Source: a bacterium (GTDB lineage: Bacteria > Bacillota > Clostridia > Oscillospirales > Acutalibacteraceae). From it: a stretch of 64,000 nucleotides of DNA. The notes under the pieces were generated by a model. The model did not search any database, had not been told where the DNA came from, and saw nothing but the letters and a program-made list of their open reading frames with translations. A program made the translations under genes and the position numbers. Position 1 is the stretch's first letter. Every line of letters starts with the position of its first letter. The DNA lies in assembly GCA_020625875.1 (NCBI GenBank), contig JAHLAX010000008.1, positions 1-64,000 on the forward strand, read 5' to 3'. Shown here piece after piece: positions 35,177 through 43,707 of the stretch.

Positions 35177-36445
35177 ATGAGTCTTTATATGTTTGTCGCT
35201 ATTATCGCGATAGTTTGTTTATTGGGATTTTTCAACGAGAAAGTCACGAAACTCACCTATGAAATATCACTTATGTTGTTTTCGGTTATAATCGGCGCGG
35301 TTATACTCGTGAGCGCCGCTGTTTTGGAAGGAACCGATATAGGCGCTGTATTAAAACAGGCGCAGTTTATCAATATCGAGAGCTTTTTGATGGAGGGTGT
35401 GCTGTGCTTTATGCTGTTCGCGGGCTCGTGCCATATGAAGCTGCGCGACTTTAAAACTCAGGCTCGCCAGGTTACTGTGCTCTCTTTTGTCTGCACTTTT
35501 CTCGGAGCGTGTTTTTACGGAGCGATATTCTTCGGCGTATCCGCGCTTTTGGGGCTTAATCTTTCGCTGCCCGTTTGTCTTATGTTCGGCAGCATTGTCG
35601 CTCCGACCGACCCGATTGCCGCCACAAGTATTCTCAGCAAATTCGGCTTGCCGAAAAACATCTCTTTCCTTATAGAAGGCGAGTCACTTTTTAACGACGG
35701 CGTCGGCGTCGCCCTGTTTGTATGTTTTTCGGGAATGGCGACGGCAACGTCTTCGGGCGGATTCTTCAGCGTTATGTTAAAAGAAATCTTCGGCGCGATA
35801 TTGGTAGGCGCGGTTGTAACCGTGCTTTGCTTCCTGCTGTATCACTTTACCAAAAGCAAAACTCTCAGGATTTTTGTCAGTCTGCTGACTGTATCTCTTG
35901 CTTATGTTATTTGTGAACAATTTGATTTTTCGGGCGCAATCGCCTCGGTTATATGCGGCATTCTGTTCTCAGCGCTGCGCTCCAAATTCTCAAAGAACGA
36001 AGAAAGCGAAGCGGCTCAGGCTTTCGACTCATTTTGGGAGACGCTCGATTCGCTGCTCAATTCTATACTATATGTGATGCTGGGATTATCGTTCGTGCAT
36101 ATTTTGCAGACGGAACACGTCATTATACTGTCGCTCATCGCTATCGTCGCCAATCTTATAGCCAGAGCGGGGAGCCTTTCGCTTTCATCGCTCATAATCG
36201 GCAAAATCCCCGACGGATATGACAAGCTGAATTTTATCAAGCTGCTGACGTGGGGCGGTCTGCGGGGCGGACTGTGCGTAGCCCTCGCTATGAGCACCGC
36301 CGATATGCTTCCCGAACAGACTTACTATATAATCCTCGGTGGCACATACGCGATTGTGTTCTTTACCACCGTTGTTCAAGGGCTCACTATGCCGCCCGTT
36401 TACCGCGGAATCAGCAAATCTGTTTCAAAACACAATAATGCCTGA
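35177..36445 (+). CDS. Cation:proton antiporter (CPA1/NhaP type)
   Basis: The 422-residue protein has about twelve transmembrane helices. The core motifs include GSIVAPTDPIAATSILSKFG, IEGESLFNDGVGVALF and GGLRGGLCVALAMS, as in Na+(K+)/H+ antiporters of the CPA1 family. There is no large cytoplasmic tail. It ends the three-gene operon started by the alpha/beta hydrolase. The start has a strong AAGGAAGGA ribosome site. The transported ion is not readable from the sequence. Confidence 0.9.
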   Translation: MSLYMFVAIIAIVCLLGFFNEKVTKLTYEISLMLFSVIIGAVILVSAAVLEGTDIGAVLKQAQFINIESFLMEGVLCFMLFAGSCHMKLRDFKTQARQVTVLSFVCTFLGACFYGAIFFGVSALLGLNLSLPVCLMFGSIVAPTDPIAATSILSKFGLPKNISFLIEGESLFNDGVGVALFVCFSGMATATSSGGFFSVMLKEIFGAILVGAVVTVLCFLLYHFTKSKTLRIFVSLLTVSLAYVICEQFDFSGAIASVICGILFSALRSKFSKNEESEAAQAFDSFWETLDSLLNSILYVMLGLSFVHILQTEHVIILSLIAIVANLIARAGSLSLSSLIIGKIPDGYDKLNFIKLLTWGGLRGGLCVALAMSTADMLPEQTYYIILGGTYAIVFFTTVVQGLTMPPVYRGISKSVSKHNNA

Positions 36446-36614
36446 TTGAGCAATTCTTTGTCTTTTTGTCTTTTTTTAAAAATTTTTCAAAAAAGTTTAA
36501 AAAACAACAAAATTTGTTGTACTTCTGTTGTAGTCGGTCTGATATAGTATAGACACAGTCAAGGGGACAACAAAGAAAACCCCGAAACAAATACTTTTAA
36601 GGGAGATATGAAAA

Positions 36615-37067
36615 ATGAAAAAGACAAACAGAACAACAAAGGTAATCGCAACAGTAATGGCAGTAGTAATCGCAATTTCTTCACTCTGCGTAATCACAGC
36701 AGTAAGCGCTAACGCGGCAACCTACGCAGGCAGTGCTCAGGCTCACGCTTCTGAGAAGATGGGACCAATGACAACAAGCGTTCCCTCGACAACAACAAAG
36801 CTCAACACAGTCGCTAAGGCTTATGTATTCACCTGCAAGGGCAAAACATCCTACGGTTACGACTATGACTACACAGCAACCAACAAGAACGTTAAAGTTA
36901 AATGCGCTTACAACTTCAAGTCTCACACATACAAGTTCACTTTCACTGGCACAGCCAAGGGCACAACAAAAATGAACTTCAAGTATAAGACAAGCGACAA
37001 GGTATGGGTAAAGGTTCACATGACTTTCAAGGTTAACTCTCAGAAGAACATCACAAGAGTCGCTTAA
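36615..37067 (+). CDS. Small secreted Lys/Thr-rich protein of unknown function
   Basis: The 150-residue protein has a signal peptide (1-34, cut SANA before ATYAG). A compact domain of about 115 residues with alternating strands follows (KVKCAYNFKSHTYKFTFTG, MNFKYKTSDKVWVKVHMTFK). It has few acidic residues and is very basic and Thr-rich. Codons are unusually uniform (AAC, ATC, AAG, CTC), as in highly expressed genes, and a strong GGGAGAT ribosome site and terminator frame it. It may be an abundant exported protein. I do not recognise the family. Upstream, 36480-36600 is A/T-rich with an ACAACAAAATTTGTTGT palindrome near the promoter. Confidence 0.8.
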   Translation: MKKTNRTTKVIATVMAVVIAISSLCVITAVSANAATYAGSAQAHASEKMGPMTTSVPSTTTKLNTVAKAYVFTCKGKTSYGYDYDYTATNKNVKVKCAYNFKSHTYKFTFTGTAKGTTKMNFKYKTSDKVWVKVHMTFKVNSQKNITRVA

Positions 37068-37131
37068 TTACTTAATTAAACTAAATAAAACACTCCTTAA
37101 ATAAAACTCATTAACTCAAACAACAAAAACC

Positions 37132-37159
37132 GCCTGTATCGCGTAAAAACGATACAGGC
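37132..37159 (+). terminator. Terminator of the small secreted protein gene
   Basis: The stem GCCTGTATCG / CGATACAGGC with an A-rich loop is followed by AGTTTTTTATA. On the minus strand it could also end the GNAT transcript. Confidence 0.8.
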
Positions 37160-37165
37160 AGTTTT

Positions 37166-37606
37166 TTATATTGCTTTAAACATTCTGATACAGTCAAAGC
37201 TCCAGCTTTTTATTATCTCATCATCAAGTCGGGAATAGCCGAGCTTTTCATAAAAGCCGACAGCTTCAACGCGGCTGTCGATTCTGATTTTGTTATAGCC
37301 GAGTTCGGTTATCCACTTTTCAGCTTCTTTTATAACCTTACTGCCGAGCTGATGTCCGCGGTATTCGGGAAGCACCACAACCCGTCCGACCATAACACTG
37401 TTTTCGTCGAGCTCGTAGAAGCGACAGGTCGCTACAGGATATTCATCATCGAGCAGGACTATATACTTGCTTTTATCACCGTCATATTCATCAAATTCCT
37501 CACGCAGAGAGATATGATACTGTCGGTTCATCCCCTGAATTCTGACTGAGTAAGCGCCAGCGCGCTGCCATTCTTTTTGAGCGCGCATTACTTTCATTTT
37601 ATCCAT
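37166..37606 (-). CDS. GNAT-family N-acetyltransferase
   Basis: The 146-residue protein (start ATG at 37606, overlapping the stop of the upstream gene in ATGGATAA) has the GNAT core. VGRVVVLPEYRGHQLGSKVI carries the acetyl-CoA pyrophosphate loop (RGHQLGS), followed by the IRIDSRVEAVGFYEKLGY segment near the C-terminus. The acceptor is unknown. The overlap with the Pr6Pr-like membrane gene indicates a shared mRNA. The exact start among three in-frame candidates is uncertain. Confidence 0.8.
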   Translation of the reverse strand: MDKMKVMRAQKEWQRAGAYSVRIQGMNRQYHISLREEFDEYDGDKSKYIVLLDDEYPVATCRFYELDENSVMVGRVVVLPEYRGHQLGSKVIKEAEKWITELGYNKIRIDSRVEAVGFYEKLGYSRLDDEIIKSWSFDCIRMFKAI

Positions 37607-38246
37607 TTTTAGCACGTCCCATTCTGTTGTGAATCAATCGGGTAATGAACGCGATCAGATAGGTTACACTTAGGACAATCGGCATTGTGATGAACCAGTA
37701 GCCGCCCTTATTAAATGTGTAGAAATCTCTCCATCCGCCGTTTTGCTCGCCGATTATTACAACCTGAGTAAGATAAACAGCGCCGTATATTATTGTCGGT
37801 ATGAGCGCGAGCAGAGTTTCGGGCATACGGATTTTTGAGTCGGTCTCGAGGAATAAAAACGTGACAAGCGCCGCGATCGGTCCCGCGATATGCATATATG
37901 CCGCTGTGCCCAAAAGCAGGAATTTAACATCGTACACTGGCAGCAGCAAGGTCATAACCGTGATAAACGTGAGCATTACCGAGGTCATCCCCATATACTT
38001 GAGTACTACGGCAAAGTGCGGGAGCTTTTCTCTCTTTCCCCGTAAAATCTGAATCTCGTAGGGAATCAGTATTAGCGAGACGATCGCCGCGAAAACATTT
38101 GAATCCGTGGTAAAAAACATAAATGAATGGAATCCCGTCAGCACAAGCGGATTGTTACTATGAAAAAAATATGAAGCTACAATCGCCGTTGTGGAAACAA
38201 CCACAAAAATATTCAGAATCAACGCCGCTAAAATCTTTTTATTCAT
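37599..38246 (-). CDS. Pr6Pr-like six-helix membrane protein
   Basis: The 215-residue protein has six predicted transmembrane helices. FFTTDSNVFAAIVSL in the second region and TIIYGAVYLTQV near the C-terminus resemble the Pr6Pr family, bacterial relatives of FAR-17a/AIG1 proteins. Function is unknown for most members; eukaryotic relatives hydrolyse fatty-acid esters. It lies between the GNAT and ProX-like genes on the minus strand with tiny gaps, so all three are probably one operon. No key catalytic residues can be asserted here. Confidence 0.65.
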   Translation of the reverse strand: MNKKILAALILNIFVVVSTTAIVASYFFHSNNPLVLTGFHSFMFFTTDSNVFAAIVSLILIPYEIQILRGKREKLPHFAVVLKYMGMTSVMLTFITVMTLLLPVYDVKFLLLGTAAYMHIAGPIAALVTFLFLETDSKIRMPETLLALIPTIIYGAVYLTQVVIIGEQNGGWRDFYTFNKGGYWFITMPIVLSVTYLIAFITRLIHNRMGRAKNG

Positions 38247-38248
38247 AA

Positions 38249-38800
38249 CTAAACATTCCCTTCAAGGTGAACTTTTATCGGCTGAGCTTTCAGCGCGGGG
38301 ATAACCTTGTCAACCAAATCCTGTGTTTTGAATCGCAGCGAGCTTGTGTTTACGCAGGGATGACAGCCGAAGTACTCCTCTTTAAGCACATCCTCGTCAA
38401 CAACAAGCTGAACCGCGCGCTCCTTGTCGTTCATAAGCCCGAGCACCGATACGCTGCCAGGAGAAACATCCAGAAGCTCATTCATAAAGCTTTCGTCGGC
38501 GAACGATAGTCTGCTTATGCCCATCTGCTTTGAGAGCTCCTTGGTTTTAAAGGGCTTGTCCCCCGGCATTATAAGCAGATAAAAGCTTGTTTTCTGGCGA
38601 TTGCAGAGAAACAGATTCTTGCAGATTCTGACGTTTAGAATCGCGTCAATCTTTTCGCAAGCCTCCATGGTTGTGGCGGGCTCGTCGGGATGGTCTGTTC
38701 TTTCATAATCTATACCGAGACTGTCAAGAAACTCGTACGCGCGAATTTCCCTTTCCTGTCTGTCGGTTGTATCTTTGGGTGAACCTTTGTATAATTCCAT
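38249..38800 (-). CDS. YbaK/ProX-type aminoacyl-tRNA deacylase
   Basis: I choose the ATG at 38800, which has AAAGGATTTTTGAT ahead. The 183-residue protein matches the prolyl-tRNA editing domain: ICKNLFLCNRQKTSFYLLIM with the conserved Lys, SRLSFADESFM, SPGSVSVLGLMND, and the FGCHPCVNTSS block containing the GCHP signature. ProX-like enzymes hydrolyse Ala- or Cys-tRNA-Pro mistakes in trans. It is the first gene of an operon with the membrane protein and GNAT genes. Confidence 0.85.
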   Translation of the reverse strand: MELYKGSPKDTTDRQEREIRAYEFLDSLGIDYERTDHPDEPATTMEACEKIDAILNVRICKNLFLCNRQKTSFYLLIMPGDKPFKTKELSKQMGISRLSFADESFMNELLDVSPGSVSVLGLMNDKERAVQLVVDEDVLKEEYFGCHPCVNTSSLRFKTQDLVDKVIPALKAQPIKVHLEGNV

Positions 38801-38903
38801 ATCAAAAATCCTTTCAATAATATAATAAATAATACAACAAAACACGAACTTTGTAAACCGCGGATTTTCTTCGTATATTTTGGCGGAAAATAACGCGTCT
38901 GTG

Positions 38904-38932
38904 TTGACTTTGAGCTGTTTTTGGAGTAAAAT
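38904..38932 (+). promoter_or_regulatory. Promoter of the LicD pair
   Basis: TTGACT (38904-38909) and TAAAAT (38927-38932) are 17 nt apart. The start codon is about 100 nt on, leaving an A/T-rich leader with an AAAGCTTTG repeat. Confidence 0.6.
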
Positions 38933-39036
38933 AATTTAGATATAGTTAAAGCTTTGTAAATCAAATTCACACTGAATAATAACAAAGCTTTGGCAGAGAG
39001 TAAGAATATACATTTGATTATTTACAGGAGCAGAAT

Positions 39037-40635
39037 ATGGACGCTAATCAAAAATATCTGTTTGGTTTATTGCTCGAAATAGACCGCATTTGTAAAAAAT
39101 ACGACATCGAGTATTTCATCTATTACGGCTCAACACTCGGCGCGATTCGTCACGAGGGCTTTATTCCGTGGGATGATGATATTGACATCAATATGACCGA
39201 GGAAAACTACTACAAATGGGTGGAAGCCTGCAAGAAGGAGCTCGACCCGTCAAAAAGGCTCTATCTCGACGGCAGACTCGACAGGGATTTTCCCGGTATT
39301 TTCGGACGTTATATCGATGTTGAATCTATGCGTCTTGCCTCAACCTTCGCTTTCTGGAAGCCCGTATGCGGTCAGAGTATCGACGTATTCTATATGCTGG
39401 AGCTCCCGGGAGACCCCGTTAAAAAGCAGAAGGCTATCGACCTTTATTTTGTATATGACGAGTACAGCAACTCGAGCTATCGTCACTATCGCTCAAAAAC
39501 TCCCGAGCAAATCAGACTCTACAGGGAGTGTCTTGAGCTCGAGAAGAAAATCGGCAAAGAAAAGGTCCTCGAAGGACTTGAAGCTCAGATTTTCAACAAG
39601 CACTACGACGACTGTGACACCTATATCATCACTTCGGCACGTAAGCTCGGTCCTGTTTCGTTCGTTCCCAAGAAGTTCTACGACACCACATATATGGCTG
39701 AATTTGAGGGGCATAAGTTCCCGATAGCGGGTATGTATGCCGAAGAACTCACCTACTACTATGGCGACGACTGGAACATCTTTCCCGAGGAGGAGAAGCA
39801 CCACACAAGAATGTCGCTCACAGGTATTCCGTGTAAGGTTTATGTAGATGAATATATGCGTTTCTATGACGCTGACGAGCTCAAAAAGGACAGACAGAAC
39901 ACCAAAAACATCGGCGTTGAAGAAGGCTACCTTATGTATGAGCATCTTCACCGCGCGTATAACAAGCTCGGTCAGTATCAGAAGGTGAGAATCAGACGCG
40001 AGTTTGAAAAGCATAACCTCAGTCCATCGGCTGAGTTTGACCCGAACGACACAAAAACTCTTGAGCTTTATTACGATATTTTCTCAAATTATTTTACAAA
40101 GCAGCTCGACCCAAGCGTAAGATACTGGGAGGTTGCGTTTGATATAGGCGACGAATATCTCGGTCTTGCCCTATTGACCTTGTTCTATTATAAAAACGAC
40201 ATCAGGCGCGTTGCCAAGATACTCGGCTTGAGAGAAGTCAACAAAATCAAGAACAGCGGGAACGTAGCTCTCGCCGAAAAAATTATGACCGATACCAGAG
40301 CTATCAAGGCGGCTATGGTCTATAAGGATTATCAGAAAGCCAAAGAGCTTCTCGCTGAGGCTAAAAAGAGTTATCAGCCCACTCAGGAGCTTATCATCTT
40401 TGACCTTGAGGCGCGCGTGGCGACAGCCCAAAGCGCCGATGAATACGCCTCACTCAGGGACGAAGCCAACGAACTCTTAAAGACATATCCCGACAACGAC
40501 CGTCTGCTTAAGGCGCTTGGCGATATAGCGGATAATCAGGGCGACAAAGAGGGAGCCGACGTATACTACAACAGAGTTCTTGACGAGAGCCGCGACGGAA
40601 TGCTTCTTTTTGACATAAAGAAAAGGAGGGGTTAA
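39037..40635 (+). CDS. LicD-family nucleotidyl/phosphocholine transferase with a C-terminal helical repeat domain
   Basis: The 532-residue protein begins with an intact LicD domain: YYGSTLGAIRHEGFIPWDDD is the family active-site block (nucleotidyltransferase-like GS and DDD motifs), and GRYIDV follows. After about residue 300 come helical repeats (YEHLHRAYNKLGQYQK, YQKAKELLAEAKKSYQ, ADEYASLRDEA) that look TPR-like. LicD proteins add phosphocholine or similar groups to surface glycans or teichoic acids. The companion gene at 40638 starts within 3 nt and is a degenerate relative. Confidence 0.85.
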   Translation: MDANQKYLFGLLLEIDRICKKYDIEYFIYYGSTLGAIRHEGFIPWDDDIDINMTEENYYKWVEACKKELDPSKRLYLDGRLDRDFPGIFGRYIDVESMRLASTFAFWKPVCGQSIDVFYMLELPGDPVKKQKAIDLYFVYDEYSNSSYRHYRSKTPEQIRLYRECLELEKKIGKEKVLEGLEAQIFNKHYDDCDTYIITSARKLGPVSFVPKKFYDTTYMAEFEGHKFPIAGMYAEELTYYYGDDWNIFPEEEKHHTRMSLTGIPCKVYVDEYMRFYDADELKKDRQNTKNIGVEEGYLMYEHLHRAYNKLGQYQKVRIRREFEKHNLSPSAEFDPNDTKTLELYYDIFSNYFTKQLDPSVRYWEVAFDIGDEYLGLALLTLFYYKNDIRRVAKILGLREVNKIKNSGNVALAEKIMTDTRAIKAAMVYKDYQKAKELLAEAKKSYQPTQELIIFDLEARVATAQSADEYASLRDEANELLKTYPDNDRLLKALGDIADNQGDKEGADVYYNRVLDESRDGMLLFDIKKRRG

Positions 40636-40637
40636 CC

Positions 40638-42002
40638 TTGACAGATATTCAGAAAAAAATAATGTCTCTGATGGATGAAATCACCGAAATCTGTCAGAAG
40701 GAAAACCTCAGCTATATTCTAGCTCTTGAGACGGCGACCTACGCCGAAAAAAATAACCAGTTCAAAGACGACAGATACCATTTCAAGATTATGATGCCAT
40801 ATAACGACATCGTAAAGCTCGAAAAATATGTTGAAAAGAATCTATCGGACAAGCGCTTTATCGAATCATGGCGCAACAACCCTATGCTTCGCCAGATGAA
40901 GTTCAGATATGTCGACAAGGGCACTCTGCTCTATGACACAGGCAGCCCCGAGTATCACAATGCTCTCGGCATCTGTGTAACCATCTACCCCGCAAGACAG
41001 TTTGAGGCGTCCAAGAAGGCTAGAGGCTCAGAGCGCTATATTCAGGCTCTTTCCAGAGGATGTATGCGCTCAGATATCTTTAAGCTGGCTGTTTCAAAAC
41101 AGACTTCTAAATTCAAAAAGGACAATAAGGCTTTCGAAGACCAGTCGCACAAAATAAGAATCGACAACAATAATTATATTCAGAAGGGCTTTTTCAGAGG
41201 GCTTATATTCCGTCCAGAAAAACTCGCGGACTATGTAATGAAAGAGAATGACCGCGCTACAAAGCCCTATCACTCTCAGACCTATGTGCCCAAAAAGAAG
41301 CTTGAGGAAGACAAAAACTACCGCGAGGAATGCTTCGCCTTTGTTGACGAGAAGTGCAACGTAATCAAGCTCCCTAAGGATTTATTCACAAACGTAAAAG
41401 AAGTTGAGTTTGAGGGCAGAAAGTTTAAGACCTACAAAAAGGTTAAGCTTATTATTCAGGCTATCTATTTTGACGCTTGGAAAAAGGCGATGAAGGGCAA
41501 GCAGCCGTCAGCCGACAGAATAGTCGTTATATCCGACACAGATATGCCCTATGAGGAGTATATGAAAGAGGTCGGCGAGGATTCAATCAAGGAGCTCGCG
41601 GCTAAAAAAGGTGAGTTAAACTACTGGCTCAGCTATGTATATAAGCCCGCGCTCAAGCGCACCAACAAGAACTACCGAAGCATCAGAGCTTCTGTTCAGA
41701 GAATCGACACATGGTATGAGCTCAAGGATAAGCGAGACGAGCTCAGAGCAGCCTATGAGGCTGAGGATCTCGACACCCTGAGCGCTCTTATGAGCACATA
41801 TATCAAACACAGCGAAAAGAACCGCAAGCTTGGTATAGGTTTCTATATTGATGACGAGCTGTTCAAATACGCGAGATATATCTGGGAAAAAGGCAAAGGC
41901 AAAAAGCCCGCTTACGCGGACAAGATTTACAGCCTTGTGCCCGAAACCTATAAACACGAAACACCCGAGGATTACCTCAAATCTCAGGGCGTTAATGTAT
42001 AA
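40638..42002 (+). CDS. Degenerate LicD-like partner protein
   Basis: The start is the TTG at 40638, directly after the upstream stop, with AAAGGAGGGG 6 nt before it. The 454-residue protein mirrors the LicD domain at its start (a helical head, then SYILALETATYAEKN where LicD has YYGSTLGAIR). The DDD motif is replaced by KDDRYHFKIMMP and the remainder is Lys-rich. It therefore looks catalytically dead and may serve as a scaffold or regulator of the intact LicD. The C-terminal half has no recognisable domain. The two genes form a tight operon ended by a terminator. Confidence 0.7.
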   Translation: MTDIQKKIMSLMDEITEICQKENLSYILALETATYAEKNNQFKDDRYHFKIMMPYNDIVKLEKYVEKNLSDKRFIESWRNNPMLRQMKFRYVDKGTLLYDTGSPEYHNALGICVTIYPARQFEASKKARGSERYIQALSRGCMRSDIFKLAVSKQTSKFKKDNKAFEDQSHKIRIDNNNYIQKGFFRGLIFRPEKLADYVMKENDRATKPYHSQTYVPKKKLEEDKNYREECFAFVDEKCNVIKLPKDLFTNVKEVEFEGRKFKTYKKVKLIIQAIYFDAWKKAMKGKQPSADRIVVISDTDMPYEEYMKEVGEDSIKELAAKKGELNYWLSYVYKPALKRTNKNYRSIRASVQRIDTWYELKDKRDELRAAYEAEDLDTLSALMSTYIKHSEKNRKLGIGFYIDDELFKYARYIWEKGKGKKPAYADKIYSLVPETYKHETPEDYLKSQGVNV

Positions 42003-42009
42003 ATAATAA

Positions 42010-42032
42010 AAGCCGTCGTTTAAAACGACGGC
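42010..42032 (+). terminator. Terminator of the LicD operon
   Basis: The stem AGCCGTCGTT / AACGACGGCT is followed by TTTTTT. A close relative of this hairpin ends the zinc-ribbon gene at 63827. Confidence 0.85.
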
Positions 42033-42045
42033 TTTTTTAGTTATC

Positions 42046-42097
42046 AGTGGTCAGTTAACAGTGAACAGTAACGGGTGGGCTTCGCCCACACCCGATT
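42046..42097. repeat. Heptad array plus GGGTGGGC palindrome
   Basis: Units TATCAGT, GGTCAGT, TAACAGT and GAACAGT repeat every 7 nt, then CGGGTGGGCTTCGCCCACACCCG forms a palindrome (42072-42094). The same palindrome type occurs at 13440 and 50461. Confidence 0.6.
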
Positions 42098-42099
42098 TA

Positions 42100-43623
42100 T
42101 TAAAACTTTAAATCATACCAAAGCAGGAACGCGTAAATCGCGTAGACGCGGTTCCAGTAGATGTCCTCGCCCTCAATATAGCTCACCCAGAGCTTTTTGA
42201 GCTGCTGCTGGTCAAAGAATTTTTGGGACGTTTCGCCGAACAGCTTGCTTTCGACAAGCTTATTGAAGCGCTCATCCTTGAGCCACTTGCGCACGGGCAC
42301 AGGGAAGCCGACCTTTTTGCGGAACGCGACCTCGTCGGGGAGCTTACTGCTCGCCGCCTTGCGGAACACGTACTTGTTCTGGTCGTTCATAAACTTGTAT
42401 TCCTCGGGAATACGGCTCGCCGCGTTAAAGAGGCGCAAATCGCTGAACGGTGTGTGCAGCTCAATGCCGCAGGCTGTGCTGGTGCGGTCGGTGTTGAGAT
42501 AAATATCGCCCTCAAGCCACAGGCTTATATCAACCGTAAGCTTCTTGTCGAGCTCGTCCTGATTCTGAATCTCCTGCCAAATATCCTTAATCGGGTCCTC
42601 AACCTTTACGTTCTCGTCAAAGTCCTTCATAAGCGACTGAATATACTCGACCGACATAATATGAGAGCAGGTTAGGTATGTCCATTCCTTGGGAATCTCA
42701 CGCTTATGGGCGTTGTAACCGCCGAAGAATTCATCAATGCCCTCGCCCGAGTACACAACGTCAGCGTGTTCCTTGACAGCCTTGCAGCCGATAGAGAACG
42801 CGACAGCGGACGCGTCGCCAAGGGGTTGTCCCATTTTATCAATAACCGTGGGAATACGCTCAAAGAATTCCTCGGGAGTGATTGTCTTTACATTAAAACC
42901 TTTGCCCAGAACCTCGGCGGTCTTGCGCGCGAGGTCGGACTCATCGTAGCCGCTTTCCTCATAGCCGACGGTATTCGCAGCCTGAGCGTCGCTCGCCGCG
43001 AGCAGATAGCTCGAATCAACGCCGCCCGAAAGGAACGACTCCTTATAGGGAACCTCGGTGTCCTGACGCTCCTCGTCGAGAATTTCGTCGACAACTTTTT
43101 CGAGTTCTGCCGCCCATTCGTCAACAGTCTTGGTTCTGTCGGGTGTGAATGTCGGGCTGAAATATCTATGCTCCTCAGCTGTCTCGCCGTCCCACTCAAC
43201 ATAATGACCAGGCATGAGCTTAAATACATCCTCATAGAATGTCTCGTCACCTATTGGATAGCCGTAGAACAGGTACTGCTGGAGCATACGCTTGTTGAGC
43301 ACCTTTTTGAAGCCCTCTGTGTTAACAATCTCGTCTATATCGCCTGAGCATACGAACTCGCCGCCTATTATCGCGTAGAACATCTGCTTCTGACCGACCT
43401 GGTCACGCACGCAGTAGAGCTTGCCGCTCTCCTCGTCGACTATCGCAAACGCGAAAAAGCCGTACATGTGATTCATCATATCCATATGCCAGTTTTCGTA
43501 GGCTTTTTTAAGGATTTCAGCCTCACGCTCCTTGCGGCTGAGATTCGGAGCAATACCTAGCTCCTCGCATAGATTTTTATAGTTGCGGATATACCCGCTG
43601 AAATATTTAATTGAAACAGTCAT
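42100..43623 (-). CDS. Asparagine-synthetase-like protein lacking the glutaminase cysteine
   Basis: I place the start at the ATG at 43623, 8 nt after GGAGG. The 507-residue protein begins where normal AsnB has its NGEIYNYKELREEL helix: FSGYIRNYKNLCEELG. It therefore lacks the first about 75 residues, including the N-terminal Cys nucleophile and the RGPD loop. The rest of the GATase-7 fold is kept (MYGFFAFAIVDE). The synthetase domain is complete, with PP-loop FLSGGVDSSYL (197-207) and GEGIDEFFGGY. It could use free ammonia or act on another carboxylate. It stands alone, not in the LicD operon. Confidence 0.8.
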   Translation of the reverse strand: MTVSIKYFSGYIRNYKNLCEELGIAPNLSRKEREAEILKKAYENWHMDMMNHMYGFFAFAIVDEESGKLYCVRDQVGQKQMFYAIIGGEFVCSGDIDEIVNTEGFKKVLNKRMLQQYLFYGYPIGDETFYEDVFKLMPGHYVEWDGETAEEHRYFSPTFTPDRTKTVDEWAAELEKVVDEILDEERQDTEVPYKESFLSGGVDSSYLLAASDAQAANTVGYEESGYDESDLARKTAEVLGKGFNVKTITPEEFFERIPTVIDKMGQPLGDASAVAFSIGCKAVKEHADVVYSGEGIDEFFGGYNAHKREIPKEWTYLTCSHIMSVEYIQSLMKDFDENVKVEDPIKDIWQEIQNQDELDKKLTVDISLWLEGDIYLNTDRTSTACGIELHTPFSDLRLFNAASRIPEEYKFMNDQNKYVFRKAASSKLPDEVAFRKKVGFPVPVRKWLKDERFNKLVESKLFGETSQKFFDQQQLKKLWVSYIEGEDIYWNRVYAIYAFLLWYDLKF

Positions 43624-43680
43624 AACCATTACCTCCAATGTGGAGATTATATCATTTTTTAAATATGTAGTCAACAAAAA

Positions 43681-43703
43681 AGCCCTCCCAAAAAGGGAAG
43701 GCT
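43681..43703 (-). terminator. Hairpin between the asparagine-synthetase-like and MBL genes
   Basis: On the minus strand AGCCTTCCC / GGGAGGGCT is followed by TTTTTT just before the next promoter. It ends the MBL/AlkD transcript. Confidence 0.7.
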
Positions 43704-43707
43704 TAAT

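Noticed and set aside
37599-38246. Fatty-acid ester hydrolase assignment from the AIG1 relatives
   Set aside because: The similarity is to the membrane layout; catalytic residues cannot be confirmed by eye.
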